A stretch of 64,000 nucleotides of DNA from Streptomyces mangrovisoli (GCF_000974985.2 NZ_LAVA02000021.1:1-64000); one strand, 5' to 3'; numbered from the stretch's first letter, positions 54,514 to 64,000 are shown. A program made the numbers and translations. The notes: generated by a model not told the origin, from the letters alone.

Positions 54514-56238
54514 CTAGGACAGCGGCGGGTAGGCGTTCTGCATCAGCTGCTGGAACTGCGCCGAGAACCAGTGCCCGGACAGCGGCGCGTTCGGCAGCGC
54601 GCCGGAGAGGTTGTTGCCGTTGCGGGCGTTGCCCGTGTAGGTCGGGTCGCACATGCGGTCGAAGCCCTTGCCCTCGTCGTTGGCGATGGCGGTGCTGGAG
54701 CCGTCCGACTCACCCGGAGGCTTCATCCAGACGTAGGCGTCGATACCGGCGGCCGGGGCCGCCTGCGGGCGCTCGCCGAGGCCGGCTCCGGACTGGTTGC
54801 ACCAGTTGCCGATGTGGATGCGCCGGTCGTAGCGGCCGCCGTCCACATAGGTGTCCACGCTGGTGGTGGCGCCGGGGCCGGTGGGCCGGGCGGTGCCGCC
54901 CCAGCCGTTGCGGGAGGTGTCGATCAGCATGCCGATGTTCGCGTTGAAGCCGACCGAGACCAGCTCGGTGCGGAAGGCCTGCGCGAAGGACTGCTCGTCG
55001 ACGTAGCGGTTCCAGTCGACCCACTTGGACTGGCGCACCGAGGTGCCGTTCACCGTGTCGTTCACGGTGAAGTTGTTCTCCTTCAGGGCGCTGTAGTTGG
55101 CCGTGTTGGTGATGAATCCGGCCACGTCGTCGACGGTCGCGCCCTCGCTGGTCGCGGCCTGCTTGAACACGTTCGCGGCCGGTGCGAAGTTGTCGTCCCA
55201 GCCGAGCCAGCCGTGGTGGCCGGCGTCGAGGTAGTTGTAGACGTTGGGGATCGCGCCCAGCTTGGCGAGCGCGTAGCCGACGCCCTTCACGTAGTTGCCG
55301 TTGGCGAGCATGGTGTCGCAGTTGGCGGTGGCGGTGGCGCGGCTGCCGGTGTTGGTGACCAGGTTGGGCAGCGAGTCGATCTCGATGGTGGTGACGATCC
55401 GGAGCGAGGCGTACTTGGGGTCGGCGAGGATCGTCGCGATCGGGTCGATGAACTGGGTCTTGTACTTGTCGATCTCCGTCGGGCCGAGTTCGCCGTTGGA
55501 GGCGAGGGCGGCGCAGTCGCGGCCCGGCAGGTCGTAGACGACCAGCTGGACGACCTCCTCGTTGCCGCCCTTCTGGGCGAGGGCGGCGTCGAGGTGGTCG
55601 CGCAGGCCCATGCCGCCGTTCACGCCGTCGATCGCGGCGATCCGGTCGAGCCAGACACCGGTGGGCTGGTTGGAGACCCGGCTGCCGCCCGGCTCCGCGG
55701 CGGCCTTCGCGGACCACTCGGGGTTCACGTAGACCTGGGCGCCCTCGTAGGGGTTGTCGACCCGGCCGTCGCTGCCGCCGCCCCCGCCGGTGCCGCCTCC
55801 GCCACCCCCGCCGCTGCCGTCGTCGACGTTGCAGGTCACACCGTCGAGGGTGAACGCGGTCGGGACGGCGTTGGTGCCGCTGTAGGAGCCGTTGAACCCG
55901 AAGCTGACCGAACCACCGGTGGCGATCGTGCCGTTGTAGGACTCGTTGTTCGCGGTCACGGCCGTACCGCTCTGGGTGATCTTGGAGTTCCAGTAGCTGG
56001 TGACCTTCTGGTTGCCGGCGTACGACCACTTCACCGACCAACTGCTCTTCGCCGCGGCGTTGTTGGTGATGGTGACGGCGGCGGTGAAGCCGGTGTCCCA
56101 CTGGTTCTGCACCGTGTAGTCCACGGTGCACGGGATCGACGCGGCCGCGGCGGCCGCCGGGAGTGCCGTGTACGCGGTCCCGGTGGCCCCGGCGACCAGC
56201 GCCAGGGCGGCGAGTATCGCTGTTCTGGTACGACTCAT
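54514..56238 (-). CDS. Secreted GH6 cellulase (cellobiohydrolase type) with N-terminal CBM2
   Basis: A 574-residue cellulase. A signal peptide (TRTAILAALALVAGATGTAYTALPAAAAA) precedes a family 2 cellulose-binding module (about residues 32-135: CTVDYTVQNQWDTGF, SYNGTIATGGSVSFGFNGSY, ending TCNVD). A Gly-rich linker follows, then the GH6 domain. The latter shows VVYDLPGRDCAALASNGE, IEIDSLPNLVTN and YLDAGHHGWLGWDDN, together with the long loops (NNFTVNDTVNG, DEQSFAQAF) that mark exo-acting cellobiohydrolases rather than endoglucanases. It releases cellobiose from the non-reducing end. The gene is 29 bp downstream of the GH5 gene, so they are one operon. Confidence 0.94.
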   Translation of the reverse strand: MSRTRTAILAALALVAGATGTAYTALPAAAAAASIPCTVDYTVQNQWDTGFTAAVTITNNAAAKSSWSVKWSYAGNQKVTSYWNSKITQSGTAVTANNESYNGTIATGGSVSFGFNGSYSGTNAVPTAFTLDGVTCNVDDGSGGGGGGGTGGGGGSDGRVDNPYEGAQVYVNPEWSAKAAAEPGGSRVSNQPTGVWLDRIAAIDGVNGGMGLRDHLDAALAQKGGNEEVVQLVVYDLPGRDCAALASNGELGPTEIDKYKTQFIDPIATILADPKYASLRIVTTIEIDSLPNLVTNTGSRATATANCDTMLANGNYVKGVGYALAKLGAIPNVYNYLDAGHHGWLGWDDNFAPAANVFKQAATSEGATVDDVAGFITNTANYSALKENNFTVNDTVNGTSVRQSKWVDWNRYVDEQSFAQAFRTELVSVGFNANIGMLIDTSRNGWGGTARPTGPGATTSVDTYVDGGRYDRRIHIGNWCNQSGAGLGERPQAAPAAGIDAYVWMKPPGESDGSSTAIANDEGKGFDRMCDPTYTGNARNGNNLSGALPNAPLSGHWFSAQFQQLMQNAYPPLS

Positions 56239-56267
56239 GAGGGGGGATTCCTTCTGGGTGGGGGGAG

Positions 56268-57749
56268 TTACGGGTTGACGGCGCGCAGATGGTCGCGCAC
56301 CCCGATGCCGTACGCGGTGGGCGTCCCGTCGTAGGCGGAGATCAACGACGGGCCCGAGGAGCAGTCCCAGGTGTTCCAGGTCCAGCCGAGGTAGGACAGC
56401 CCCCGGTCGTCGAACCACTTCATGGCCTGGTCGACGAATCCGTGCGAGCAGGTGTTCTCGCCGATCTCACCGGCCACCAGCGGCACCTGGGCCGCGACCG
56501 GGGCGAGGGTGGAGTTCCAGCAGCTCTCGCCGGCACAGGAGTTGAAGTTGTACCCGTGGTACGCGGCGGCGAGGTTGCCGGTCGGATCGCTGGGCCGGTA
56601 GGTGAGCCACTGGCTCAGGTCGTTGGAGTAGGCGAGCCCGCCGGCCAGGACGACGTTGTGGGCTCCGGTTCCCCGGACGGCGTCGACGAGGTCCTGCATT
56701 CCGGCGACCTCGTAGGAGATGCCGGGGCAGGTGCCGCCGTCGCGCCAGCACTGCCACGCCTGGGTGGTGGTGGAGGTCGCCCGGTCCGGGTAGGGCTCGT
56801 TGAACAGGTCGAACACGACCGCCTGGTCGCCCTTGAAGGTACTGGCGACCGACGACCAGAAGGACGGGGAGTACTGCGCGTCCGGCATCGGTTTCTGGCA
56901 GGTGGCGTGGACGTCGGAGCAGCCCGCCGAGTTGCCGGTGTACTGCCCGTGGGTCCAGTGCAGGTCGAGCACCGGGGTCATGCCGTGCGCCTCGATACGT
57001 GCCACCAACTCCTGCACCGCGGAGGTGTAGTTGGCTCCCGAGTACTCGGGTTTGACGTTGGACAGGCCGAGCCAGCACTCCTCGTTGAGCGGGATGCGCA
57101 CGGCATCGGCGTGCCAGTCGGCGATCGCCTGGATCGCCGCGTCGTCGACCGGGCCGTCCCAGATGCCGTAGCCCTGCACGCAGTCGAACTCGCCGCCGGA
57201 GCGGTTGACGCCGAGCAGCCGCCTGGTCGCGCCGGACGCGTCCACCAGCCTGTTCCCCGTGACGTGCAGCGCCGGGGCGGTGCCGTCCGAGGGCGGTGGC
57301 GTGGTGTCCGACGGGGGTGGCGACGAGGGCTCGGAGTCCACGTTGCAGGTGGTGCCGTCGAGCTTGAACGCGGTGGGCACGGTGTTGCGCCCCGACCACG
57401 AGCCGATGAAGCCGGCCGTCACGCTCGCGCCCGTGGCGAGCGTGCCGTTCCAGGTCTCGTTGGCCGCGGTCACCGCCGTGCCGGACTGGGACCATTGCGC
57501 GTTCCAGCCCTGGGTGACCTTCTGGCCGTCCGCGAAGCCGAAGGCGAGGCTCCAACTGCTCCGCGCGGCGGCGTTGTTGGTGATCGTCACCGACCCCTGG
57601 AACCCGGTGTCCCACTGGTTGGTGACGGAGTAGTCCACGGTGCAGGCCGGCGTTGCTCCGGACGCCGACACCACCGGCACCAGCGCGGCCCCGACCAGGG
57701 CGACCGCACCGGTGACGGCTAAAAGCATTGAACGCGGGGGGTGTCGCAT
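56268..57749 (-). CDS. Secreted GH5 endoglucanase with N-terminal CBM2
   Basis: A 493-residue cellulase. The signal peptide (SMLLAVTGAVALVGAALVPVVSASGA) is followed by a CBM2 (about residues 33-133) that parallels that of the GH6 neighbour. A Pro/Ser linker (SEPSSPPPSDTTPPPSDG) leads to a GH5 catalytic domain. The acid/base Glu is in VVFDLFNEPYP and the nucleophile Glu in PLVAGEIGENTC. DAVRIPLNEECWLG and LDLHWTHGQY are also typical. It cuts cellulose internally. AGGAGTCGCTC precedes the ATG at 57749. A CebR-like box at 57798 is 49 bp upstream. Confidence 0.95.
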   Translation of the reverse strand: MRHPPRSMLLAVTGAVALVGAALVPVVSASGATPACTVDYSVTNQWDTGFQGSVTITNNAAARSSWSLAFGFADGQKVTQGWNAQWSQSGTAVTAANETWNGTLATGASVTAGFIGSWSGRNTVPTAFKLDGTTCNVDSEPSSPPPSDTTPPPSDGTAPALHVTGNRLVDASGATRRLLGVNRSGGEFDCVQGYGIWDGPVDDAAIQAIADWHADAVRIPLNEECWLGLSNVKPEYSGANYTSAVQELVARIEAHGMTPVLDLHWTHGQYTGNSAGCSDVHATCQKPMPDAQYSPSFWSSVASTFKGDQAVVFDLFNEPYPDRATSTTTQAWQCWRDGGTCPGISYEVAGMQDLVDAVRGTGAHNVVLAGGLAYSNDLSQWLTYRPSDPTGNLAAAYHGYNFNSCAGESCWNSTLAPVAAQVPLVAGEIGENTCSHGFVDQAMKWFDDRGLSYLGWTWNTWDCSSGPSLISAYDGTPTAYGIGVRDHLRAVNP

Positions 57750-57797
57750 GAGCGACTCCTTGCAGCTCGGGCGCGCCGTGACCGGCGCGTCGACTGA

Positions 57798-57811
57798 TGG
57801 AACCGCTCCCA
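57798..57811. promoter_or_regulatory. CebR-like box upstream of the GH5 gene
   Basis: TGGAACCGCTCCCA differs at two of 14 positions from the CebR operator TGGGAGCGCTCCCA. It lies between the divergent GH5 and GH48 genes, on the GH5 side. Confidence 0.7.
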
Positions 57812-57972
57812 CTGGTGCGGAGGAAGGTAGCGCCGAGTGACGTCAATGAACAGGGGATGCGCCTGACTTTTCCTCGAAGGGCCGAACGACGCGCCTCGAA
57901 GGGCCGAACGGTGCACCTCGAATCATTTCGAGTCTTCAAGCATCTTGACCGCTCCGGCCCCCGTCCCCACTA

Positions 57973-57986
57973 TGGGAGCGCTCCCA
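57973..57986. promoter_or_regulatory. CebR operator upstream of the GH48 gene
   Basis: TGGGAGCGCTCCCA, the exact consensus of the cellobiose-responsive repressor CebR in Streptomyces, lies 47 bp before the ATG of the GH48 gene. Confidence 0.93.
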
Positions 57987-58033
57987 CTGGGTTCGAGCCT
58001 TGACCTCGCCGAGCCGCAAGGAGGACCCGCACC

Positions 58034-60961
58034 ATGCATCCCCCCACTCGGACAGCGCGCAGACGCAGAGCCTCACGGCGATGGTGGACCGCCGCCGTCG
58101 CGGCGCTCGCCCTTCCCCTGTCCATGCTGGCGACGGGCGCGACGACCGCACGCGCGGCGTCGCTCCAGTGCAGCGTCGACTACAGGACGAACGACTGGGG
58201 GTCCGGCTTCACCGCGGACCTCACCCTGACCAACCGCGGCACCGCCGCGATCGACGGCTGGACGCTGACGTACGCCTACACGGGCAACCAGAAGCTCGTC
58301 AGCGGCTGGAACGGCACCTGGTCGCAGTCCGGCCAGTCGGTGACGGTGCAGAACGCGTCCTACAACGGGACCGTCGCCGCGGGCGGCGCGGTCTCGACCG
58401 GGGCGCAGTTCGGCTACAGCGGCACCAACACCGCGCCCACGTCGTTCGCCGTGAACGGCACCACCTGTGCCGGCGCGCACCAGCCGCCGATCGCCGTGCT
58501 GACCAGCCCCGCCGCGGGCGCGGTCTACACCCAGGGCGACGCGGTGCCGCTCGCGGCGACCGCGGCCGCCGCCGACAACGCCACCGTCAGCAAGGTGGAG
58601 TTCTACGACGACACCACCCTGCTCGGCACCGACACGAGCGCGCCGTACGCGCTCTCGGCCTCCGGCTTGACCGTGGGCAGTCATTCCCTGGTCGCGAAGG
58701 CGTACGACAGCCTGGGCGCGTCCGCCGAGTCCACGCCGGTCGGCATCACGGTCGCGGCGGGCCCCGCCGTGGTCGCCACCCCCGCCCAACTGGGCGTACG
58801 GCAAGGCACGTCGGGAACCTTCGCGGTGAAGCTGTCGACCCAGCCGAGCGCGAACGTCACCGTCGCCGTGGCCCGTACGGACGGCAACACCGGCCTCACC
58901 GTCACCGGCGGCGCCTCGCTCACCTTCACCCCGGCGAACTGGAGCACGGCGCAGACGGTGACGGTCACCGCCGACTCCTCCGGCACCGGCGCGGCCACCT
59001 TCACCGCCTCGGCGGCCGGGCACGCCGGGGCCACGGTCACGGTGACGGAGCTGGCGGCGTCGAAGGCGTACGACGCCCGCTTCCTGGATCTCTACGGGAA
59101 GATCACCGACCCGGCGAACGGCTACTTCTCCCCGCAGGGCATCCCCTACCACTCGGTCGAGACGCTGATCGTCGAGGCGCCGGACTACGGCCACGAGACC
59201 ACGTCCGAGGCGTACAGCTATCTGCTGTGGCTGCAGGCCATGTACGGCAAGGTGACGGGCGACTGGTCCAAGTTCAACGGCGCGTGGGCCCTGATGGAGA
59301 AGTACATGATCCCCACCCACGCCGACCAGCCCACCAACTCCTTCTACAACGCGGCCAAACCGGCCACGTACGCGCCGGAGCTGGACACGCCGAACGAGTA
59401 TCCGGCGAAGCTCGACACCTCGGTGTCCGTCGGCTCGGACCCGATCGCCGGCGAGCTGAAGAGCACCTACGGCACGGACGACGTGTACGGCATGCACTGG
59501 CTGGAGGACGTCGACAACGTCTACGGCTACGGCGACGCGCCCGGCTCCTGCGAGGCGGGACCCACCGCTTCGGGCCCGTCGTACATCAACACCTTCCAGC
59601 GCGGTGCGCAGGAGTCGGTGTGGGAGACGGTTCCGCAGCCGACCTGCGACGCCTTCAAGTACGGCGGCAGGAACGGCTATCTGGACCTGTTCACCGGCGA
59701 CTCGTCGTACGCGAAGCAGTGGAAGTACACCGACGCCCCGGACGCGGACGCGCGCGCGGTGCAGGCCGCCTACTGGGCGGACGTGTGGGCCAGACAGCAG
59801 GGCAAGGGCTCCGACGTGTCGGCCACCGTGGCCAAGGCCGCGAAGATGGGCGACTATCTGCGCTACGCGATGTACGACAAGTACTTCAAGAAGATCGGCA
59901 ACTGTGTCGGCCCGTCCGCCTGTGCCGCCGGCACCGGCAAGGACTCCTCCGACTACCTGCTGTCCTGGTACTACGCGTGGGGCGGGGCCACGGACACCAG
60001 TGCCGGCTGGGCCTGGCGGATCGGCTCCAGCCATGTCCACGGCGGCTACCAGAACCCGCTGGCCGCCTACGCGCTCAGCTCGTACGCCGATCTGGAGCCC
60101 AAGTCGGCGACGGGGGCGGCGGACTGGGGCACCTCGCTCAAGCGCCAGCTGGAGTTCTACCAGTGGCTGCAGTCCAGCGAGGGCGCCATCGCGGGCGGCG
60201 CGACCAACAGCTGGCAGGGCCGTTACGCGACCCCGCCGAGCGGGACGTCCACCTTCTACGGGATGTACTACGACGAGGCGCCCGTCTACCACGACCCGCC
60301 GTCCAACCAGTGGTTCGGCTTCCAGGCGTGGTCGATGGAGCGGGTCGCCGAGTACTACCAGCAGACCGGGAACGCCACCGCGAAGACCGTCCTCGACAAG
60401 TGGGTGAAGTGGGCGCTGTCCAAGACCACGGTCAACCCGGACGGCACCTTCCTGATCCCCTCCACCCTCCAGTGGTCCGGGCAGCCGGACACCTGGAACG
60501 CGGCGAGCCCCGGCAGCAACAGCGGGCTGCACGTCACGGTCGCCGACTACACGAACGACGTCGGCGTGGCCGCCGCGTACGCCAAGACGCTCACCTACTA
60601 CGGCGCCAAGTCCGGTGACGTCACCGCCAAGTCGACGGCGAAGGCGCTGCTGGACGGCATGTGGGACAACGACCAGGACGCCCTGGGCATCGCCGTCCCG
60701 GAGACCCGCACCGACTACAGCCGTTTCGACGACTCCGTGTATGTGCCGAGCACCTTCAGCGGCACCATGCCGAACGGCGACGCGGTCACCTCGTCCTCGA
60801 CCTTCATCTCGCTCAGGTCCTTCTACAAGAACGACCCGGCCTGGTCGAAGATCGAGAGCTACCTCGCGGGCGGCGCCGCGCCCAGTTTCACCTATCACCG
60901 CTTCTGGGCCCAGGCGGACATAGCCCTGGCCATGGGTTCGTACGCGGAGCTTCTCGAATAA
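58034..60961 (+). CDS. Secreted GH48 reducing-end cellobiohydrolase with CBM2 and Ig-like domains
   Basis: A 975-residue processive cellulase. A long Arg-rich signal peptide (cleavage near ATTARAA) is followed by a CBM2 (about residues 43-150). Next come an Ig-like domain starting at [20 protein letters not shown] and a second beta domain up to about 340. The GH48 domain covers about 345-975. Its catalytic Glu is in [56 protein letters not shown] and [24 protein letters not shown] are family hallmarks. It attacks from the reducing end and complements the GH6 enzyme. A CebR box precedes it and two hairpins follow. Confidence 0.96.
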   Translation: MHPPTRTARRRRASRRWWTAAVAALALPLSMLATGATTARAASLQCSVDYRTNDWGSGFTADLTLTNRGTAAIDGWTLTYAYTGNQKLVSGWNGTWSQSGQSVTVQNASYNGTVAAGGAVSTGAQFGYSGTNTAPTSFAVNGTTCAGAHQPPIAVLTSPAAGAVYTQGDAVPLAATAAAADNATVSKVEFYDDTTLLGTDTSAPYALSASGLTVGSHSLVAKAYDSLGASAESTPVGITVAAGPAVVATPAQLGVRQGTSGTFAVKLSTQPSANVTVAVARTDGNTGLTVTGGASLTFTPANWSTAQTVTVTADSSGTGAATFTASAAGHAGATVTVTELAASKAYDARFLDLYGKITDPANGYFSPQGIPYHSVETLIVEAPDYGHETTSEAYSYLLWLQAMYGKVTGDWSKFNGAWALMEKYMIPTHADQPTNSFYNAAKPATYAPELDTPNEYPAKLDTSVSVGSDPIAGELKSTYGTDDVYGMHWLEDVDNVYGYGDAPGSCEAGPTASGPSYINTFQRGAQESVWETVPQPTCDAFKYGGRNGYLDLFTGDSSYAKQWKYTDAPDADARAVQAAYWADVWARQQGKGSDVSATVAKAAKMGDYLRYAMYDKYFKKIGNCVGPSACAAGTGKDSSDYLLSWYYAWGGATDTSAGWAWRIGSSHVHGGYQNPLAAYALSSYADLEPKSATGAADWGTSLKRQLEFYQWLQSSEGAIAGGATNSWQGRYATPPSGTSTFYGMYYDEAPVYHDPPSNQWFGFQAWSMERVAEYYQQTGNATAKTVLDKWVKWALSKTTVNPDGTFLIPSTLQWSGQPDTWNAASPGSNSGLHVTVADYTNDVGVAAAYAKTLTYYGAKSGDVTAKSTAKALLDGMWDNDQDALGIAVPETRTDYSRFDDSVYVPSTFSGTMPNGDAVTSSSTFISLRSFYKNDPAWSKIESYLAGGAAPSFTYHRFWAQADIALAMGSYAELLE

Positions 60962-60984
60962 CCCCGCCAGGGCTCCGCGTACGC

Positions 60985-61048
60985 GGCCCCGCCACCTGAC
61001 GGCGGGGCCGACCACCGGGCGGCCCCGCCCTCACACGGGGCCGCCCGG
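60985..61048. terminator. Two consecutive hairpins after the GH48 gene
   Basis: Arms GGCCCCGCC / GGCGGGGCC (60985-61009, 7-bp loop) are followed by arms CCGGGCGGCCCCG / CGGGGCCGCCCGG (61015-61048, 8-bp loop). Both are perfect and separate the convergent GH48 and methyltransferase genes. Confidence 0.85.
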
Positions 61049-61083
61049 TCCTCGGGCGTGTCGTCACCTTCCCGTCGGCAGGC

Positions 61084-61845
61084 TCAGCCGGGCGCGGGCC
61101 GCCCCGGCTCCCTGCGAAACGCGCACAGCGTGAAGTGCGGGTCCGGGCGCGGGCGTTCCTGGTCCGGGAGGGCCGCCAGGCGGTGTGCGAAGTGCTCGGC
61201 GCGCGGGTCGCCGGGGGGCAGTCCGGTGAACCAGCCGCGCCGCAGGTCCGCGATCGTGTCGCGGGGGCTGCGGCCCTGGCCGGCCCCCACGAACCGGGCC
61301 CGTCCGGACGGCCGCAGCCCGTGCGCGGCGGCGTACGCCTCGACGGCGAGCGCGGCGTCGCGGGGGTGGCGGCGCGGACGGCCCGCCAGTACGGCGTCGA
61401 TGTCGCTGCCCACGTCGTGTGCGGCCGCCTTGTCGACGGTGGTGACATAGACGCCGCCGGGCCGCAGCACGCGGGCGCATTCGGCGACGACCGCGCGGGC
61501 GTCGGCCGGATCGTCGACGAGGTGCAGCAGCCAGACACTGGTGACGGCGTCGAACGCGGCGTCGGGGAAGGGCAGTCGGCGGCTGTCGGCGATCACCACC
61601 CGGCCGGGCAGCCGGGCGGCGGCCATCCGCGCCATGCCCGGGGCCAGGTCGGCGCCGGTGACCCGGGCTGCGGGGCGCCCCGCCGCGAGGCGCCGGGTGA
61701 CGATGCCCGTGCCGCAGGCGAGGTCGAGCAGCGCGGTGGCCCGCTCGGGCAGCAGGCCGAGCACGGCGTCGGCGGCCGCGGCGGCGCGCGCCTCACCGCC
61801 GCGCGAGGCGTCGTAGACCTCCGCCTCTTTGTCGTAGTCGAGCAC
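61084..61845 (-). CDS. Class I SAM-dependent methyltransferase
   Basis: A 253-residue methyltransferase of the UbiE/Methyltransf_11 type. Motif I is LLDLACGTGIVTRRLA and motif II GADLAPGMARMA. DSRRLPFPDAAFDAVTSVWLLHLVDDP and the post-motif VLRPGGVYVTTVDK follow. The start MLDYDKEAEVYDASRGG is typical of the group. The substrate is unknown. It is followed at its 5' side by the pterin dehydratase gene on the same strand (43-bp gap), but no functional link is evident. Confidence 0.92.
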   Translation of the reverse strand: MLDYDKEAEVYDASRGGEARAAAAADAVLGLLPERATALLDLACGTGIVTRRLAAGRPAARVTGADLAPGMARMAAARLPGRVVIADSRRLPFPDAAFDAVTSVWLLHLVDDPADARAVVAECARVLRPGGVYVTTVDKAAAHDVGSDIDAVLAGRPRRHPRDAALAVEAYAAAHGLRPSGRARFVGAGQGRSPRDTIADLRRGWFTGLPPGDPRAEHFAHRLAALPDQERPRPDPHFTLCAFRREPGRPAPG

Positions 61846-61888
61846 GTCCGCTCTCTCCCCCCGCCCGCCGCCCCGCTGCCGCCGGTGG

Positions 61889-62194
61889 TCAGCTCGCGCC
61901 GTGCGCGGGCGCCAACGCGGCGATCCGGCCGGCCAGTTCGAAGTCCTTCACGGTGAGCGCGCCGCCCGCGCTGTGGGTGCTCACGCTCACGGAGACCGTG
62001 TTGTAGCCGAGGGTCAGGTCGGAGTGGTGGTCCAGCTCCTCCTGCACCTGGGCGATGTGCACGACCATGGCGGTCGCGGCGAAGTGCGAGGCCAGCCGGT
62101 AGGACCGGCCGAGCAGTCCCCCGTCGGCCGACCAGCCGGGCAGCTCGGCGAGCCGCTCCTCGATCTCCTTCGGCGCCAGCGGTTCGACGGGCAT
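61889..62194 (-). CDS. Pterin-4-alpha-carbinolamine dehydratase
   Basis: A 101-residue small enzyme that dehydrates 4a-hydroxytetrahydropterin, recycling the cofactor of aromatic amino acid hydroxylases. The active-site pattern is complete: ELDHHSDLTLGYNTVSVSVS followed by THSAGGALTVKDFELAGRI, giving the HH...D/W-type ligands of the family (His in LDHHSD, His in STHSAG, Asp in VKDFEL). The length is normal. It precedes the methyltransferase gene on the same strand. Confidence 0.94.
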   Translation of the reverse strand: MPVEPLAPKEIEERLAELPGWSADGGLLGRSYRLASHFAATAMVVHIAQVQEELDHHSDLTLGYNTVSVSVSTHSAGGALTVKDFELAGRIAALAPAHGAS

Positions 62195-62375
62195 GGACTG
62201 CTCCTTCCGGTCGCGCTCGGGGGTGCGCCCTCCCAGCCTGCCACAGGGGTGGCGCGAGGGCCCGGGGCACAGGGCCGGGCGGGGAGACGGCCGGGCAGGT
62301 GGACGGGCCGCGGCACAAGGCTGGAGCGGGGAAACACCCGCGGCCGTTCGCGGCGCCTGGACTACCGTCGTACCC

Positions 62376-63200
62376 ATGACCGCGACCACGCCACCCCAGG
62401 CCACCGCCCCCGCCGGGGTGGGCCCGCTGCTGCGCGCCTGGCGGGAGCGGCGCCGGGTCAGCCAGCTGGAGCTGGCGCTGCGGGCCGACTCCTCCGCCCG
62501 GCACATCAGCTTCGTCGAGACCGGCCGCTCCCGGCCCAGCGAGGAGATGGTGCTGCGGCTCGCGGAGCATCTGGAGGTGCCGGTGCGGGAGCGCAACGCG
62601 CTGCTGCTGGCGGCCGGTTACGCACCCCGCTACCCCGAGACCCCGCTCGACGACCCGGCGCTGGACGCGCTGCGCGACGGCCTGGAACGGCTGATCCAGG
62701 GCTATGAGCCCTACCCGGCGCTGGTGGTCGACGCGGCGTACGACGTCGTCGCGGCGAACCGGGGCGTGACGATGCTGCTGGAGGGGGTGCCCGAGGCGCT
62801 GCTCGCACCGCCGCTGAACGCGATGCGGCTGACCCTGCACCCGGAGGGTCTCGCGCCGCGCATCCGCAATCTGCGGGCCTGGCGCGGGCACCTGCTGGCC
62901 CAGATGGAGCGGCAGATCGCGCTGCACCGCTCGGCGCCGCTGCGCGCCCTGTACGAGGAGGTGGCGGCCTACCCGCTGCCCGGGCGGGAGCGGGCGGGCG
63001 AGGAGGACGAGGACGACGGGCCCGTGCCGTACTTCGCGCTGCCGATGCGGATCGAGCACGCCGGTCGGGTGCTCTCGTTCATCTCGTCCATCGCCACGTT
63101 CAACACGCCGATGGACGTCACGGTCGCCGAACTGGCCGTCGAGACGTTCCTGCCCGCGGACCCCGCGACGGTCAAGTACCTTCACTCTCTGGTGAACTGA
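62376..63200 (+). CDS. XRE-family regulator with MmyB-like ligand-binding domain
   Basis: A 274-residue regulator. The helix-turn-helix covers about residues 17-75 (LLRAWRERRRVSQLELALRA, ARHISFVETGRSRPSEEMVLRLAEHLEV). The MmyB-like PAS-related domain follows from YEPYPALVVDAAYDVVAANRGV onward, with the closing FISSIATFNTPMDVTVAELAVETFLPADP. In actinobacteria such genes usually sit next to an SDR or oxidoreductase they control. The nearest SDR here is 9 kb away. The ATG at 62376 was chosen over upstream in-frame codons because it places the helix-turn-helix at the normal distance. Confidence 0.92.
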   Translation: MTATTPPQATAPAGVGPLLRAWRERRRVSQLELALRADSSARHISFVETGRSRPSEEMVLRLAEHLEVPVRERNALLLAAGYAPRYPETPLDDPALDALRDGLERLIQGYEPYPALVVDAAYDVVAANRGVTMLLEGVPEALLAPPLNAMRLTLHPEGLAPRIRNLRAWRGHLLAQMERQIALHRSAPLRALYEEVAAYPLPGRERAGEEDEDDGPVPYFALPMRIEHAGRVLSFISSIATFNTPMDVTVAELAVETFLPADPATVKYLHSLVN

Positions 63201-63298
63201 CAAGGCGTCGACTGGCCATTTTTCGCTCGATCACGCGTGCGGTCGAGGGGCGCATGGCACACTGCACGCAGACTTCGGCGCGTTCGGGGAGGCGTGGC

Positions 63299-64000
63299 GT
63301 GAGTGAACGACGGGCCGCGCCCACCGTCGGCCAGGTGGTGCTGGGCAAGCGGCTTCAGGAACTGCGCGAGGCGGCGGGCGTCAGGCGCGAGGACGCCGCC
63401 CGCGTGCTGCGGGTCGCCCCGGCGACCGTGCGCCGCATGGAGATGGCCGAGGTATCCCTCAAAATCCCTTACGTCCAGGTGCTGTTGACCGAGTACGGCG
63501 TCTCCGACGAGGAGGCCGGCGCGTTCGTCGCGCTGGCCGAGGAGGCCAACCAGCCGGGCTGGTGGCAGCGGTTCCACGACGTGCTGCCGGACTGGTTCAG
63601 CATGTACGTCAGCCTGGAGGGCGCGGCCCGGCTCATCCGGTCCTACGAACCCCATTTCGTGCCGGGCCTGTTGCAGACGGAGGACTACGCGCGCGCCGTC
63701 ATGGAGGCCGGCACGATCGGCACCTCCGGCGACTCCATCGAGCGGCACGTGTCGCTGCGGATGGAGCGGCAGCGACTCCTGGAGGGCGACGATCCGCCGC
63801 ACCTGTGGGTGATCATGGACGAGACGGTGCTGCTGCGGCCGGTGAGCATCCGCGGCCATGTGATGGGCGAACAGCTGGACAAGCTGCTGGAGTTCGCCGA
63901 GCGGGACCGGGTGACGCTGCAGATCGCCGAGTTCCGCGAGGGCCCGCACCCGGGGACGTACGCGCCGTTCTCGCTGTTCCGGTTCGCCGAACCCGAGCTT
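63299..64000 (+). CDS. XRE-type helix-turn-helix regulator with DUF5753 domain (3' end beyond right edge)
   Basis: The first 234 residues of a WhiJ-like regulator. The GTG at 63299 follows GGGGAGG. The helix-turn-helix is LGKRLQELREAAGVRREDAARVLRVAPATVRRMEMAEV, and the DUF5753 domain is recognised by GAARLIRSYEPHFVPGLLQTEDYARAVM and WVIMDETVLLRPV. It is a paralogue of the regulator at 7655 and more typical at its N-terminus. The C-terminal 40-50 residues and any DUF397 partner lie outside the window. A 98-bp gap separates it from the upstream XRE gene. Confidence 0.92.
   Translation, partial: MSERRAAPTVGQVVLGKRLQELREAAGVRREDAARVLRVAPATVRRMEMAEVSLKIPYVQVLLTEYGVSDEEAGAFVALAEEANQPGWWQRFHDVLPDWFSMYVSLEGAARLIRSYEPHFVPGLLQTEDYARAVMEAGTIGTSGDSIERHVSLRMERQRLLEGDDPPHLWVIMDETVLLRPVSIRGHVMGEQLDKLLEFAERDRVTLQIAEFREGPHPGTYAPFSLFRFAEPEL

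Overview
The window has the base composition, codon use and gene families of a Streptomyces-type actinomycete. It is very GC-rich with strong third-position GC. It carries DUF5753/DUF397/ATP-binding protein sets, a SpoIIE phosphatase, CBM2-type cellulases, a GH75 chitosanase and a CebR-type operator. It reads as chromosomal sequence, and no transposase, integrase or phage gene was recognised.

Layout: (1) 1-4030: a membrane-anchored PAS/GAF/SpoIIE phosphatase (its end lies beyond the left edge), divergent from a secreted L,D-transpeptidase. (2) 4042-18209: an accessory, defence-like block. It holds a Rad50/RecF-like ATPase with a short zinc hook plus a small helical partner, a DUF5753/DUF397/ATP-binding regulatory set, an orphan of lower GC, and a complete type I restriction-modification operon. 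The operon is led by a catalytically degenerate methylase-specificity fusion, then hsdM, hsdS and hsdR. The ATPase pair and the R-M operon share a GATAA-N6-TTATC palindrome in their upstream regions. (3) 18293-20141: a membrane-anchored secreted-domain protein, an uncharacterised protein and tRNA-Leu(GAG). (4) 20372-42964: the main feature of the window, a probable oxalate/formate catabolic island. It contains an aldehyde dehydrogenase, a SucCD-like ligase, a TPP decarboxylase, a formyl-CoA:oxalate-type CoA-transferase, an ADP-forming acyl-CoA ligase, three OFA/OxlT-type transporters (one interrupted by an amber codon) with a 50-residue membrane partner, a GntR/FadR regulator and a KAS III. 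It ends with a PanE-like reductase linked to a split, NAD-type formate dehydrogenase and FdhD. (5) 43131-48055: an isochorismatase-fold protein, a secreted sialidase with a LamG domain, a bile-acid/Na+ symporter family protein and a divergent LysR regulator. (6) 48108-52540: an intergenic repeat cluster, a long-chain acyl-CoA ligase, an aldo/keto reductase and a secreted chitosanase. (7) 52554-60961: an SDR with a MerR-type promoter, a His-rich methyltransferase, and a cellulase cluster (GH5-GH6 operon divergent from GH48, with CebR-like boxes). (8) 61084-64000: a methyltransferase, a pterin carbinolamine dehydratase and two XRE-type regulators, the last cut by the right edge.

Proposed pathway for the island (inference): oxalate enters through OFA transporters and is activated by the class III CoA-transferase, with CoA donors supplied by the SucCD-like or ADP-forming ligases. 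Oxalyl-CoA is then either decarboxylated to formyl-CoA, with formate oxidised to CO2 and NADH by the formate dehydrogenase, or reduced to glyoxylate for assimilation by the PanE-like enzyme. A shared motif with core ACTGTA in three intergenic regions, including upstream of the GntR gene itself, suggests one regulator controls the set.
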